Positions 42,498-49,661 of a stretch of 62,058 nt of DNA are shown piece after piece. Every line of letters starts with the position of its first letter. The stretch's first letter is position 1. The notes under the pieces are model-generated. The model had not been told where the DNA came from and searched no databases. It saw only the letters and a program-made list of their open reading frames with translations. Source of the stretch: a virus; the IMG/VR virus record IMGVR_UViG_3300025127_000028, positions 1 through 62,058 of that record. One strand, given 5' to 3'. The translations under genes were made by a program, and so were the position numbers.

Positions 42498-44954
42498 TTA
42501 ATCTTTCTTAGTTGTAGCTAGTTTAGCTATTTCCAGTTCTGTTTTAGTTCTGCTAGCTTGTTTATCTGCCCGCATTTTTACGCCAGCTTTTTTAGCGTCT
42601 ATACCAACTTCTAACGTTTCAAGTTCAAGTCGTTGTTCTTCAAGTTTTGCATCAGCAATATCTTTTACAAGTTTGCGTTTCTGCTCTTCTTGTTTGATCT
42701 GTATATCAGCAGCGTCTTTCTGTGCCTTACGTTGTTCTTCTGCCTGTCTGATCTGCAGTTCAGCTTGTTTCATTTGAATGATAGGATCTTGTTGCTGCTG
42801 CTGTGCCTGTTTCTGTGCGGCTGCTTGCTGATTTGCCTGTGTAAGTTGCTTACCAGCTTCTGAAACAACCCGTGCAAGCTGCACTTCGATATCTTCTGGA
42901 AGCTCCTCGTTTGGTGCTGGTAGTGGCGCACCAAGTTTTTCTTCGATATCCTTGCGGTACTTAAACCCAAGATGCTCTGCAATATGGGCTTGCAGGGATG
43001 CCATTATCTGTTGTGCTTGTGGGTTCTGCCCGATCATACCCATGACCGATGGGTCTTGCATAAACGCCATGTGGGCGCCGATGTGTGCCTCGTGATCTTG
43101 ATAGATAAACGCCTTCATAGGCTTACCAATAAGTGCGTTCATGTTTTCACTGACAGGATCTGCGGGCTTCATATCGTCCTTTATAGGAACAAGTTTGTCT
43201 GCGTTCTTTACTCCAAGAACTTCAATCATCTGTCTGTGTAGCTGTGGCAGGTCGTAAATCTGCGGTGCCTGAGATGACATTTGCAGGACAGCCTGATACT
43301 GAACAACCCGCTGTGCCATGGTAGAACTATTAGGATCACTAACGGGGATAACATCCACCATCATGTAATCAGCTTGTCGAGCAGATACTTCTCCTCTAAC
43401 AGGCTGATACGAATACTCGGCTGGCGCGTATTCTGCCATCAAAGCCTTAAGAAGCTTGAACTCCTGCTTCATAGCATAGTGAACACGGGCTTGTACTGCA
43501 GCCATCGGCTTTAGTGTACGCTCCAAAAGCGCCAGCGTTGTGCCTACTGGAGCATTAGCTGACATATCAGATATGTTCATATCGCTAATAGCGCCCAGTC
43601 TGCGGCCTTCGTTAGTGATTTTATCTAGCAATGCTAGAAGCGTCTGAGATGGTTCCTTGTACGGCAGAGGCATAATGTTGTCACGAATACTACCTGACGG
43701 CACATCCACATCTTTAAACTCTCCCGGCTCAATAGGAACGTCATCCCCCTTGATACGCAGCCCACGGGACTTCAGTCCGCCGGGCAAATTAGCGAGCGTA
43801 CCGGCATCGACAAGTTGGCGTATCAAGGAGGTTCCTGCTCGTGCATACCCACCAATAATGTGGACAAGCCCAAGACCATAAAAGCCAAACCCCGGTACAT
43901 ATGGATAATGTACAAAGTGCTGGCGTTTCAGTTTGAGCGGATCTTCAGGGTTCCAGTTACGTCTGATCGCAAGGACTTCTCCTGATCCACGCTCTATAGT
44001 TACTACATAAGGTTTAGCGATCTCTTCTTCAGAATCGTCAAACCCTTCAACCACAAGGTCAGCATGTACTTCGTACAATGCATACCGATCATCGTCAGTT
44101 AGAGAATACCCACCTTCTTCAGCCTTACGTATCTCAATATCAGAATGATAAGGCTCTGGCTCGTTAAGGTCTATGTCACGATAGAACCCAGCCACCTGTA
44201 ATTTTTTAAGTTCGTTCTTTGTCTTACGCATAACATGCGTGACACGTTCCGCAGTCTCAATGTGTGCTGCGCTATATGGCACAATACAGTCTTCCGCAGG
44301 TATAAACAACGCAACCTGACGCCCTACATTAGGGTCGTGGTATACTTTCTTGAACGCTGAACCACCTAACCCCAAGCTATATAATAACCTCTCATGCTCT
44401 GGGCGATACTCAACCATATTCTCGGTAAGCTCGTAGTTCATATCTGCTTTTACACGAGCTGCAGCTTCAGTCTTCTCTTTAGTCTCTTCACCTAGAATCT
44501 TTGTTTTTACCGGTCCAAGGGCGGGGAATGTCTCACTCATAGTCTCGGCTTGGAATCTGATTGCGGCTTCTGCCAGCACTGTAGAATACACACCACATGC
44601 GCCTTCCCAAGGATCTGTGCGCTCTTCATACTTAAACCCTAGAACATCCAGACCGTCTACAAACGTATCTGCCCATTCTTTACGACTATCAATATCGGAA
44701 TCTATTAGTCCTATTAGCTCGTCAGCTAATAAAGCACGCTGACTATCATCCATGGCTTCTGCCAGATTACCGTCGAATGACATATCGCCCGATTCCTGAC
44801 CGGGAATAATAGTTATCTCTACACTACCATCATCTAGTGTAACCATTTCTGGATCGACAATCTCAATCTCCAGATCTGGCTGTGGCATCTCACCTTCTGG
44901 TAGTCCTTCATCCACACCTGTTGGAGCTTGGTATAATCCCTTTTCAACTGCCAT
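42498..44954 (-). CDS. portal protein (818 aa)
   Basis: An 818-residue portal of the large podovirus type: ELIGLIDSDIDSRKEWADTF and LGFKYEERTDPWEGACGVYS, then GSAFKKVYHDPNVGRQVALF, the wing and stem regions with LVDAGTLANLPGGLKSRGLR and GAISDMNISDMSANAPVGTT, and a long Gln/Lys/Glu-rich C-terminal barrel-like helix (about 675-800). It forms the dodecameric DNA channel of the head. It follows the large terminase by 11 bases. The size and Gln-rich barrel match P22-like portals. Confidence 0.85.
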   Translation of the reverse strand: MAVEKGLYQAPTGVDEGLPEGEMPQPDLEIEIVDPEMVTLDDGSVEITIIPGQESGDMSFDGNLAEAMDDSQRALLADELIGLIDSDIDSRKEWADTFVDGLDVLGFKYEERTDPWEGACGVYSTVLAEAAIRFQAETMSETFPALGPVKTKILGEETKEKTEAAARVKADMNYELTENMVEYRPEHERLLYSLGLGGSAFKKVYHDPNVGRQVALFIPAEDCIVPYSAAHIETAERVTHVMRKTKNELKKLQVAGFYRDIDLNEPEPYHSDIEIRKAEEGGYSLTDDDRYALYEVHADLVVEGFDDSEEEIAKPYVVTIERGSGEVLAIRRNWNPEDPLKLKRQHFVHYPYVPGFGFYGLGLVHIIGGYARAGTSLIRQLVDAGTLANLPGGLKSRGLRIKGDDVPIEPGEFKDVDVPSGSIRDNIMPLPYKEPSQTLLALLDKITNEGRRLGAISDMNISDMSANAPVGTTLALLERTLKPMAAVQARVHYAMKQEFKLLKALMAEYAPAEYSYQPVRGEVSARQADYMMVDVIPVSDPNSSTMAQRVVQYQAVLQMSSQAPQIYDLPQLHRQMIEVLGVKNADKLVPIKDDMKPADPVSENMNALIGKPMKAFIYQDHEAHIGAHMAFMQDPSVMGMIGQNPQAQQIMASLQAHIAEHLGFKYRKDIEEKLGAPLPAPNEELPEDIEVQLARVVSEAGKQLTQANQQAAAQKQAQQQQQDPIIQMKQAELQIRQAEEQRKAQKDAADIQIKQEEQKRKLVKDIADAKLEEQRLELETLEVGIDAKKAGVKMRADKQASRTKTELEIAKLATTKKD

Positions 44955-44965
44955 AATATTAACCC

Positions 44966-46522
44966 CTAATAGTATCCGCCACTACGTCGTTTAAAGTACC
45001 GTTGTTCTTCAGGTTCATCACTAGGTAGACGTATAAAGCCCCCCTGACGGAATCTCATAAGGGCCATAACTGTCGAATCAACTAAGTCATCATGGCTCAT
45101 AAACGGGAATCCTGCAATCTCTTCTATAACTTCTTCTGCCCAACGGGTCTCTGGAACCCAACATAAGCCCGATGCTACAATATCAGATACGGAATTTAGA
45201 CGGGCCAACTTATCTCCTGAACCTCTATGTGGGGTATACTCCTGTACAGGCAAACCTGACCTGCGCATTTCTTGGTATAGGGCCGTACCAGAACTTTTTT
45301 TCTCAACGATAAACGCGTCTGGCTCCCAATCTTCGTATTCTTCCATGGCAAGCTGTTTAAGCTCTGGGAACTCCATACGCTTTTTTATGCTGTTTAGCAA
45401 TATAATATTATAATTGTTCTCTTCTTCATTCAAAAACACACCCCATGTCGTCAATGCTGTGTAATCAGCACGGTTGTGTGCTTCTGCTGCCGCATCCAAA
45501 GACATGATAACATACTCACAATCGGGCGGACGTTCTTGTTTCCATATACCCCACCAGTCACGTTTGATAAGAGCGGCCTCTTCTGCGGTAGGTTGTTGCT
45601 GGTATTGCGCATTCCATTGAAACGCAGGCATAGATGCCTTGGTGCGTAGTAGCGCGTTAAGGTCAAAAAACTCAGGCCATAACGGTTTCTGTTCTGACTT
45701 CTTGGTTTTCTTATTTATTATATCGAGTATGGCTGGAAACTCTACCACATCATATTGATCAGCTCGATCATTCTGCCCCATGTCTCTGACAACCCGCCCT
45801 GTCAGATCATCCATGTGCCATCTGGTTTGTATGATAGCCACACGACCTCCCGGCATTAATCGTGTACGCGCTCCGAAGGTGAACCACTCATATGCTTTTT
45901 CAAAGACTTCAAAGTTTCCGTTAATGACATCTTGTTCGGAATGGGGATCGTCAACGAGCAAGAGGTCAGCACCGCGACCAGCAATAGAGGAACCAATACC
46001 GCACGCATAATACTCACCTCCTGCATTAGTATTCCAGCGACCAGCAGACTTGGAATCTATTGCTAGTTTCACTGTAGGGAATATAGAGCTATACTCTTCA
46101 GTAGATATAAGATTACGTACCTTACGTCCAAAGTCCACCGCCAGATCGGTGGTGTGTGACACCATCATAACCTTCTTATTAGGGTTCCTACCCAGAAACC
46201 AAGCCGGAAAGAATATGGAAACAAGCTGCGATTTACCGTGTCTGGGGGGTATGTTGACACAAATACGGTCTTTTTTACCCTCTGCGATGTCCATAAGCAT
46301 GTTTGCAAGCATTCTATGGTGTTTTCCGACGATATAATCAGGCTGCATACGCTTACAGAACTCAATCAGGTCGTCATAAGCCGCTTTATTGGTCTTTCTG
46401 GTGCTTAATTCGTCAACAAGACGGTCGATCTCTACAATTTCGTCCTCAGTGTACTGATCCAAGTTGCCCAACATCTGTTGAACTTCTTCTTCAGTGAAAT
46501 CTACCGCCAATTCAGATGTCAC
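44966..46522 (-). CDS. terminase large subunit (518 aa)
   Basis: A 518-residue DNA packaging motor. Walker A is PPRHGKSQ at 92-99 and Walker B is LLLVDD at 187-192, with coupling-motif-like MMVSHTTDL near 120. The C-terminal RNase H-like nuclease begins with IMSLDAAAEAHNRADYTA (catalytic Asp) and has later acidic residues (SHDDLVDSTVMAL). Cleavage at genome ends and ATP-driven translocation are the known roles. The start overlaps the upstream gene by 4 bases. Confidence 0.93.
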   Translation of the reverse strand: MTSELAVDFTEEEVQQMLGNLDQYTEDEIVEIDRLVDELSTRKTNKAAYDDLIEFCKRMQPDYIVGKHHRMLANMLMDIAEGKKDRICVNIPPRHGKSQLVSIFFPAWFLGRNPNKKVMMVSHTTDLAVDFGRKVRNLISTEEYSSIFPTVKLAIDSKSAGRWNTNAGGEYYACGIGSSIAGRGADLLLVDDPHSEQDVINGNFEVFEKAYEWFTFGARTRLMPGGRVAIIQTRWHMDDLTGRVVRDMGQNDRADQYDVVEFPAILDIINKKTKKSEQKPLWPEFFDLNALLRTKASMPAFQWNAQYQQQPTAEEAALIKRDWWGIWKQERPPDCEYVIMSLDAAAEAHNRADYTALTTWGVFLNEEENNYNIILLNSIKKRMEFPELKQLAMEEYEDWEPDAFIVEKKSSGTALYQEMRRSGLPVQEYTPHRGSGDKLARLNSVSDIVASGLCWVPETRWAEEVIEEIAGFPFMSHDDLVDSTVMALMRFRQGGFIRLPSDEPEEQRYFKRRSGGYY

Positions 46523-46749
46523 GACATCTCACCTTTAGGTTTTTTAAGATCTTCGGGTAGTTTAGCAAGCTCACAACTGGTTATAAGCTTGTAATTTTTG
46601 TTTCTTTCTCTCCATACCCAGTTTTTAGCCATGGAATCACATTCTTTTTGAGTCATAAGCACATCTAGAACAACATTATTGCCTACATATACCCATTCTT
46701 CTTCTGCGGTGAACCCCCATACACTTACAACAAGTAAAAAAACCTTCAT
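46519..46749 (-). CDS. small exported-type protein in terminase operon (76 aa)
   Basis: A 76-residue protein with a hydrophobic N-terminal stretch like a signal peptide or membrane anchor (MKVFLLVVSVWGFTAEEE), then WVYVGNNVVLDVLMTQKECD and a second Cys (ITSCELAKLP), suggesting a disulphide in the periplasm. It sits between the two terminase genes and overlaps both by 4 bases. Its position is hard to explain by packaging; superinfection exclusion or a lysis accessory function are possible. Confidence 0.6.
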   Translation of the reverse strand: MKVFLLVVSVWGFTAEEEWVYVGNNVVLDVLMTQKECDSMAKNWVWRERNKNYKLITSCELAKLPEDLKKPKGEMS

Positions 46750-47342
46750 TTTTCATTCTCCAGTCCTAACTCAGCGTCAACATCCAGAGATTCACCATCA
46801 ATAACGATGGCATCTTGTATTTTTTCCTCTGGTGTACTGAGTTTTTGTAGTTTCTCCCGTAATTTAGCTCGTAAATCGTCGGTGGATTGATGCGTTATGG
46901 TCACTTCGGACTTCTCTGCAAACAATCCAACGTCAGATATCTTACCCAACAGCTCTAATGCGCGCATACGTACACGAGGATCTGGGTTTTCTGTCTCTAA
47001 CAGTAACTTGTTAGTCACAAGGTGGCGTATATGTAATGAACTTTTGACTACTGACTGCCCAAACTCCTGAAGAATATTGTTTGTAAGTATCAGAGAGGCG
47101 GGTGTCAGCGTTGCTATCTTTTTATCAGTAACCTTTTTGGAGGTAGCTTCAGGATCATCTGCATATGCTGTGACTAATTTAGCTGCGATATCCTTGTCTT
47201 CCTTGGTAGGTTCTACATCTAACCCATGGTCAGCAAGTTCCTTGGCAGTTTCACTAGCTGCATCTGTGCGTTGGCTTAGATCTACGAATGGGGACTCGTC
47301 AGGAATCGCCACGCCTAGTTCAGGTTCTACCAATATACTCAT
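46746..47342 (-). CDS. terminase small subunit (198 aa)
   Basis: A 198-residue protein, first gene of the late arm. The helical core (PASLILTNNILQEFGQSVVK, DPRVRMRALELLGKISDVGL) and the tail with TDDLRAKLREKLQKLSTPEE match terminase small-subunit-like proteins of marine phages. It would recognise the packaging site, probably in or near the structured upstream region. It directly precedes the large subunit cluster. Start at 47342. Confidence 0.72.
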   Translation of the reverse strand: MSILVEPELGVAIPDESPFVDLSQRTDAASETAKELADHGLDVEPTKEDKDIAAKLVTAYADDPEATSKKVTDKKIATLTPASLILTNNILQEFGQSVVKSSLHIRHLVTNKLLLETENPDPRVRMRALELLGKISDVGLFAEKSEVTITHQSTDDLRAKLREKLQKLSTPEEKIQDAIVIDGESLDVDAELGLENEK

Positions 47343-47369
47343 ATCTTTTCGCAGGTTATTAACCGTAAC

Positions 47370-47436
47370 GGGTGAGGGGGATTGCCGATTCAGACTATCT
47401 TTTGTTGACAGCGCAAGACGCCTGATCCCCTCACCC
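47370..47436 (-). repeat. inverted repeat in terminase leader
   Basis: GGGTGAGGGG (47370-47379) and CCCCTCACCC (47427-47436) are perfect 10-bp arms with a 47-base loop. The right arm ends about where the candidate minus-strand promoter would start transcription, so the arms would lie at the 5' end of the late mRNA. Confidence 0.6.
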
Positions 47437-47443
47437 TTATCAA

Positions 47444-47472
47444 TCTATACACAATAATTATTTTTTATGCAA
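47444..47472 (-). promoter_or_regulatory. candidate late promoter for terminase operon
   Basis: On the minus strand TTGCAT (47467-47472), a 17-base AT-rich spacer and TATAGA (47444-47449). The match to sigma70 is weak to moderate (3/6 and 4/6), but spacing and position before the terminase genes fit. Confidence 0.35.
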
Positions 47473-47600
47473 GTAGGTTGGGACTCCTACCGGGGGGTGT
47501 TCCTGTGTGAGAGGGGGTGGGGGGTCCAAACTGAGAAAATACCGATTAGTTCGTGGAAATTAGTAATATATAGATGTGTATGTAACTAACAACACATAAC

Positions 47601-47621
47601 GGGTCATAGGGGGCGGGTGGG
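47601..47621 (+). other. G-quadruplex-forming motif
   Basis: GGG-N5-GGGGG-N1-GGG-N1-GGG fits the canonical four-tract G4 rule, in an otherwise AT-rich genome. Additional G-runs at 47492-47497, 47513-47517 and 47519-47524 lie nearby. It may affect the switch between arms or packaging. Confidence 0.55.
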
Positions 47622-47665
47622 TCAACGATATGCCAGATTTAGCCATTACCTGCCATAGAACTAAA

Positions 47666-47685
47666 TGTTAGTGTATACACTAACA
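47666..47685. repeat. 20-bp perfect palindrome (dispersed family, copy 1)
   Basis: TGTTAGTGTATACACTAACA is a perfect 20-bp palindrome. It shares arms GTTAGTG/CACTAAC with nine other copies in the plus arm but has a 4-base TATA centre. It lies 113 bases upstream of the gene at 47799, at the divergent region. Confidence 0.85.
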
Positions 47686-47798
47686 AATAATAACACGTTT
47701 ACAATCTATCTATATCAAAACACGTTAGGATGTGCCATATTACAACCATCGAAGGGACATACCGTTCCTTCACTAGCGACATAAGAAAGGAATTCATT

Positions 47799-48323
47799 AT
47801 GTCTAATTTCGTAAACGCTAAGTTGGCTAGCGCAATCGCCAACGCAGTCTCAGCGACCACCAAGTCGCTACGTGCAACTCAAACAGCCATTGACTTGTTC
47901 GTGGCCGATGGTTGGAAGTCTACTGACTTGATCTCGCCGAAAGGCAAAGACAGCAAGTCTACTGCCAGCGAAGAAAAGTTCGCCGAACTCAACGCGGCAA
48001 TCGTTGCTGGCTTTACGGCCACCACTCAAAAGCTTTTGGAGACTAACACCAAAACGCTAACTGAGACCGGCAAGGCTAACAAGCGATACTGGCAACAGCA
48101 GATTGGCGCTAGACGCAACGACTTCAAGACTGCTCTATCCAAGCGTGAAGATGCGAAGAACGGCGGCGCTAATACCAAGCGGTCTGATGCGCAACGTATC
48201 GCCGACAATCTCAACGACTGCTCTAAGGTTATTGAGAATTCGGAAGGCATCAACGGCGTTGATCTGATCAAACTGGCCGAGGCGATCAAGACTGCCAAGT
48301 CTGTCTTACACGCTAAGTTCTAA
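47799..48323 (+). CDS. conserved phage protein, unknown (174 aa)
   Basis: The first gene of the plus arm, about 174 residues from the ATG at 47799 (MSNFVNAKLASAIANAVSAT), preceded by AAGAAAGGAATTC. An in-frame start 69 bases earlier lacks such a site. The protein is helical, Ala/Lys/Thr-rich, with KANKRYWQQQIGARRNDFKT in the middle. By eye the codon use is GC-richer than in the late genes. It is followed by its own terminator, so it is a single-gene unit probably made early and in quantity. No family is recognised; a host-takeover or DNA-binding role is possible. Confidence 0.7.
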   Translation: MSNFVNAKLASAIANAVSATTKSLRATQTAIDLFVADGWKSTDLISPKGKDSKSTASEEKFAELNAAIVAGFTATTQKLLETNTKTLTETGKANKRYWQQQIGARRNDFKTALSKREDAKNGGANTKRSDAQRIADNLNDCSKVIENSEGINGVDLIKLAEAIKTAKSVLHAKF

Positions 48324-48331
48324 TCATACTA

Positions 48332-48362
48332 GGCAGGGATTTATTCCCTGCCTTTTCTTTTA
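48332..48362 (+). terminator. rho-independent terminator, left twin
   Basis: GGCAGGGA (48332-48339), loop TTTAT, TCCCTGCC (48345-48352), then TTTTCTTTT. It ends the gene at 47799-48323. A near-identical hairpin is at 48740. Confidence 0.9.
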
Positions 48363-48378
48363 CGAAAGGTAACAAGTT

Positions 48379-48558
48379 ATGACTGGTTTATATTTGAATG
48401 GTGAGCCGATGATCTGGATGTCGGTTACTGAAGATGAGTTTGGGGATCTGCGTTTTGTGGCATCGCCTGAGTTTAACGATTACTTAACTACAGTTTCGGT
48501 TGCGCATCAACATATGGTTGACCGCACTATACCGGCTGACTATTGGGAGAAAAGATAA
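48379..48558 (+). CDS. small hypothetical protein (59 aa)
   Basis: A 59-residue frame from ATG 48379, preceded by CGAAAGGTAAC: MTGLYLNGEPMIWMSVTEDE followed by FGDLRFVASPEFNDY and a helical end. The stop overlaps the next start as TAATG. It is part of a two-gene unit placed between twin terminators. No domain is recognised. The coupling and ribosome site support a real gene. Confidence 0.6.
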   Translation: MTGLYLNGEPMIWMSVTEDEFGDLRFVASPEFNDYLTTVSVAHQHMVDRTIPADYWEKR

Positions 48559-48734
48559 TGAAAGTTTGGGGATATATCATTGTGGTGTTTGGTATGCTGT
48601 TCTTTTTGGCTGGTGTATCAATAGAAGAAAACATACGCAGCCCATGGCCTTGGATATGGGTTGCTATTCACGTCATTTGGATAATGGTTTCGATGGCTGT
48701 TATGGGCATCGGATATCTAATGACAAGACGTTAA
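48558..48734 (+). CDS. two-span membrane protein (58 aa)
   Basis: A 58-residue protein with two hydrophobic helices (GYIIVVFGMLFFLAGVSI and WVAIHVIWIMVSMAVMGIGY) and a basic C-terminus (LMTRR). The ATG at 48558 overlaps the upstream stop. It is probably an inner-membrane protein. Superinfection exclusion or membrane takeover is possible; the sequence alone does not say. Confidence 0.65.
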   Translation: MKVWGYIIVVFGMLFFLAGVSIEENIRSPWPWIWVAIHVIWIMVSMAVMGIGYLMTRR

Positions 48735-48739
48735 GATCA

Positions 48740-48768
48740 GGCAGGGATTTATTTCCCTGCCTTTTTTT
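48740..48768 (+). terminator. rho-independent terminator, right twin
   Basis: GGCAGGGA (48740-48747), loop TTTATT, TCCCTGCC (48754-48761), then seven T. The stem is identical to that at 48332. Together they bracket the two-gene unit 48379-48734. Confidence 0.92.
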
Positions 48769-48780
48769 GTGCCTACGAAA

Positions 48781-48881
48781 CCAGTTCTCGGAGTAGCGTT
48801 GAGCCATCACACGCATGATTACACGTTTATGTTAGTGACACACTAACACGTTGATACCAGTTCTCGGAGCCGCGTTGAGCC
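48781..48881 (+). repeat. 25-bp direct repeat pair
   Basis: The 25 bases at 48781-48805 (CCAGTTCTCGGAG...GTTGAGCC) recur at 48857-48881 with two mismatches, a 76-base period. The palindrome at 48831 lies between. Located just before the iterons. Confidence 0.8.
48831..48847. repeat. palindrome family, copy 2
   Basis: GTTAGTGACACACTAAC: 7-bp arms around ACA, with flanking T/A extending the arms to 8. It lies in the non-coding region before the iterons. Confidence 0.85.
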
Positions 48882-48882
48882 T

Positions 48883-49235
48883 AATGTTCTAATGTTCTTT
48901 ATAATGTTCCGTAATGTTCGTTTTTTTAGACCGCTTTGAGAACATTATGTTTTCGTGTCGGTTTGTGACAACGCATGATAAGCAATAGAGTTTCTTCCCT
49001 ATCAGCTTTTATCTATTCTTCTATTTTTATATAGTTTTATTTTTTAGTAGTGTAATGTTCGTTTTTTCAAATAATGCTTAGTCTTGTTAGTGACTCACTA
49101 ACACGTCAACACGAATGTTCTCATCTCTGAGAGGGCGCCGACGCGGATGTCCAAAACCCTCAAAAAACGAACAATAGAACATTCCTGTTTTTCCAATGCG
49201 TTACACGCCCCCACCACAGAACATTACAGAACATT
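48883..49235. repeat. iteron region, candidate replication origin
   Basis: AATGTTC occurs on the plus strand at 48883, 48891, 48903, 48913, 49054 and 49114, and as GAACATT at 48940, 49177, 49219 and 49229; eight of ten are TAATGTTC. An AT-rich tract lies at about 49005-49052. The GTAATGTTCGTTTTTT block occurs twice (48911, 49052). No gene is seen in 48769-49367. Iterons plus an AT-rich segment and a nearby strong promoter fit a replication origin. A regulatory array is the alternative. Confidence 0.65.
49086..49102. repeat. palindrome family, copy 3
   Basis: GTTAGTGACTCACTAAC with ACT centre; contains GACTC (a GANTC site). It lies within the iteron region. Confidence 0.85.
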
Positions 49236-49282
49236 ACAGTACACTACACAGATACACACAATACAACACGTTTCCACATCAT

Positions 49283-49311
49283 TTGACATTGCTGATAATA
49301 TTTGCTATAAT
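49283..49311 (+). promoter_or_regulatory. strong sigma70 promoter, extended -10
   Basis: TTGACA (49283-49288), 17-base spacer, TATAAT (49306-49311), both exact consensus, with TGC before the -10. It drives the operon starting at 49368/49450. Transcription would begin near 49318. Confidence 0.92.
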
Positions 49312-49317
49312 ATAAGG

Positions 49318-49336
49318 ACAGTCAGAGTTTGACTGT
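49318..49336 (+). promoter_or_regulatory. hairpin/operator at transcription start
   Basis: ACAGTCA (49318-49324), loop GAGTT, TGACTGT (49330-49336), followed by TTTA. It falls exactly at the predicted start, as an operator half-site pair or a 5' mRNA hairpin. Confidence 0.65.
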
Positions 49337-49367
49337 TTTACAACCTGTTGTCATGAAAGGACACATT

Positions 49368-49433
49368 ATGCAAAACGTAACCACAAACCAAAATGTTAGT
49401 GACACACTAACCACAGTTTACGGAATTCCGTAA
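49368..49433 (+). CDS. candidate leader peptide (21 aa)
   Basis: MQNVTTNQNVSDTLTTVYGI plus Pro: 21 residues, ATG preceded by AAAGGACACATT. The frame contains palindrome copy 4 and the whole first TTTACGG palindrome; the stop is inside it. It is the first frame after the strong promoter, as for an attenuation leader, although it may be just a short spurious frame. Confidence 0.45.
   Translation: MQNVTTNQNVSDTLTTVYGIP
49395..49411. repeat. palindrome family, copy 4
   Basis: GTTAGTGACACACTAAC with ACA centre, inside the leader frame and upstream of the gene at 49450. Confidence 0.85.
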
Positions 49434-49434
49434 A
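49417..49434. repeat. second palindrome, copy A
   Basis: TTTACGGAATTCCGTAAA is an 18-bp perfect palindrome. A second exact copy is at 49688. It lies six bases after palindrome copy 4. Confidence 0.85.
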
Positions 49435-49449
49435 GAAAGAGAGAGACCA

Positions 49450-49638
49450 ATGAAGAACTACGCACACATAAAAGACCCCAAGCAGCAGCGCATCGCCATG
49501 TTGCTTGACCACCTCAAGCATCTGGATGACCTCGGCTGGACACAGCCGTCACACTCATATGCAGAGGACATTGCTACAGCTGTAGCAGAGACCATCAAAG
49601 AACTGACCGCTCTCGGTCATGTTCACACAACACACTAA
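49450..49638 (+). CDS. hypothetical protein (62 aa)
   Basis: A 62-residue His-rich helical protein (KQQRIAMLLDHLKHLDDLGW, AEDIATAVAETIKELTALGH). It is preceded by AGAAAGAGAGAGACC. The first full gene of the early operon. No domain is recognised. Confidence 0.6.
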   Translation: MKNYAHIKDPKQQRIAMLLDHLKHLDDLGWTQPSHSYAEDIATAVAETIKELTALGHVHTTH

Positions 49639-49661
49639 AACTTGTCACACAGGAGAACGAC

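Larger units (their letters stand above)
47343..47798. promoter_or_regulatory. divergent intergenic region between late and early arms
   Basis: 456 bases without a gene. It holds an inverted repeat (47370/47427), a minus-strand promoter candidate (47444-47472), a GTAGG/CCTAC stem (47473-47490), long G-runs (47492-47524), a G-quadruplex pattern (47601-47621), a 20-bp palindrome (47666-47685) and a leader stem GAAGGGA/TTCCTTC (47751-47771) before the gene at 47799. It is the likely switch between arms, and may include the packaging site. Confidence 0.7.
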
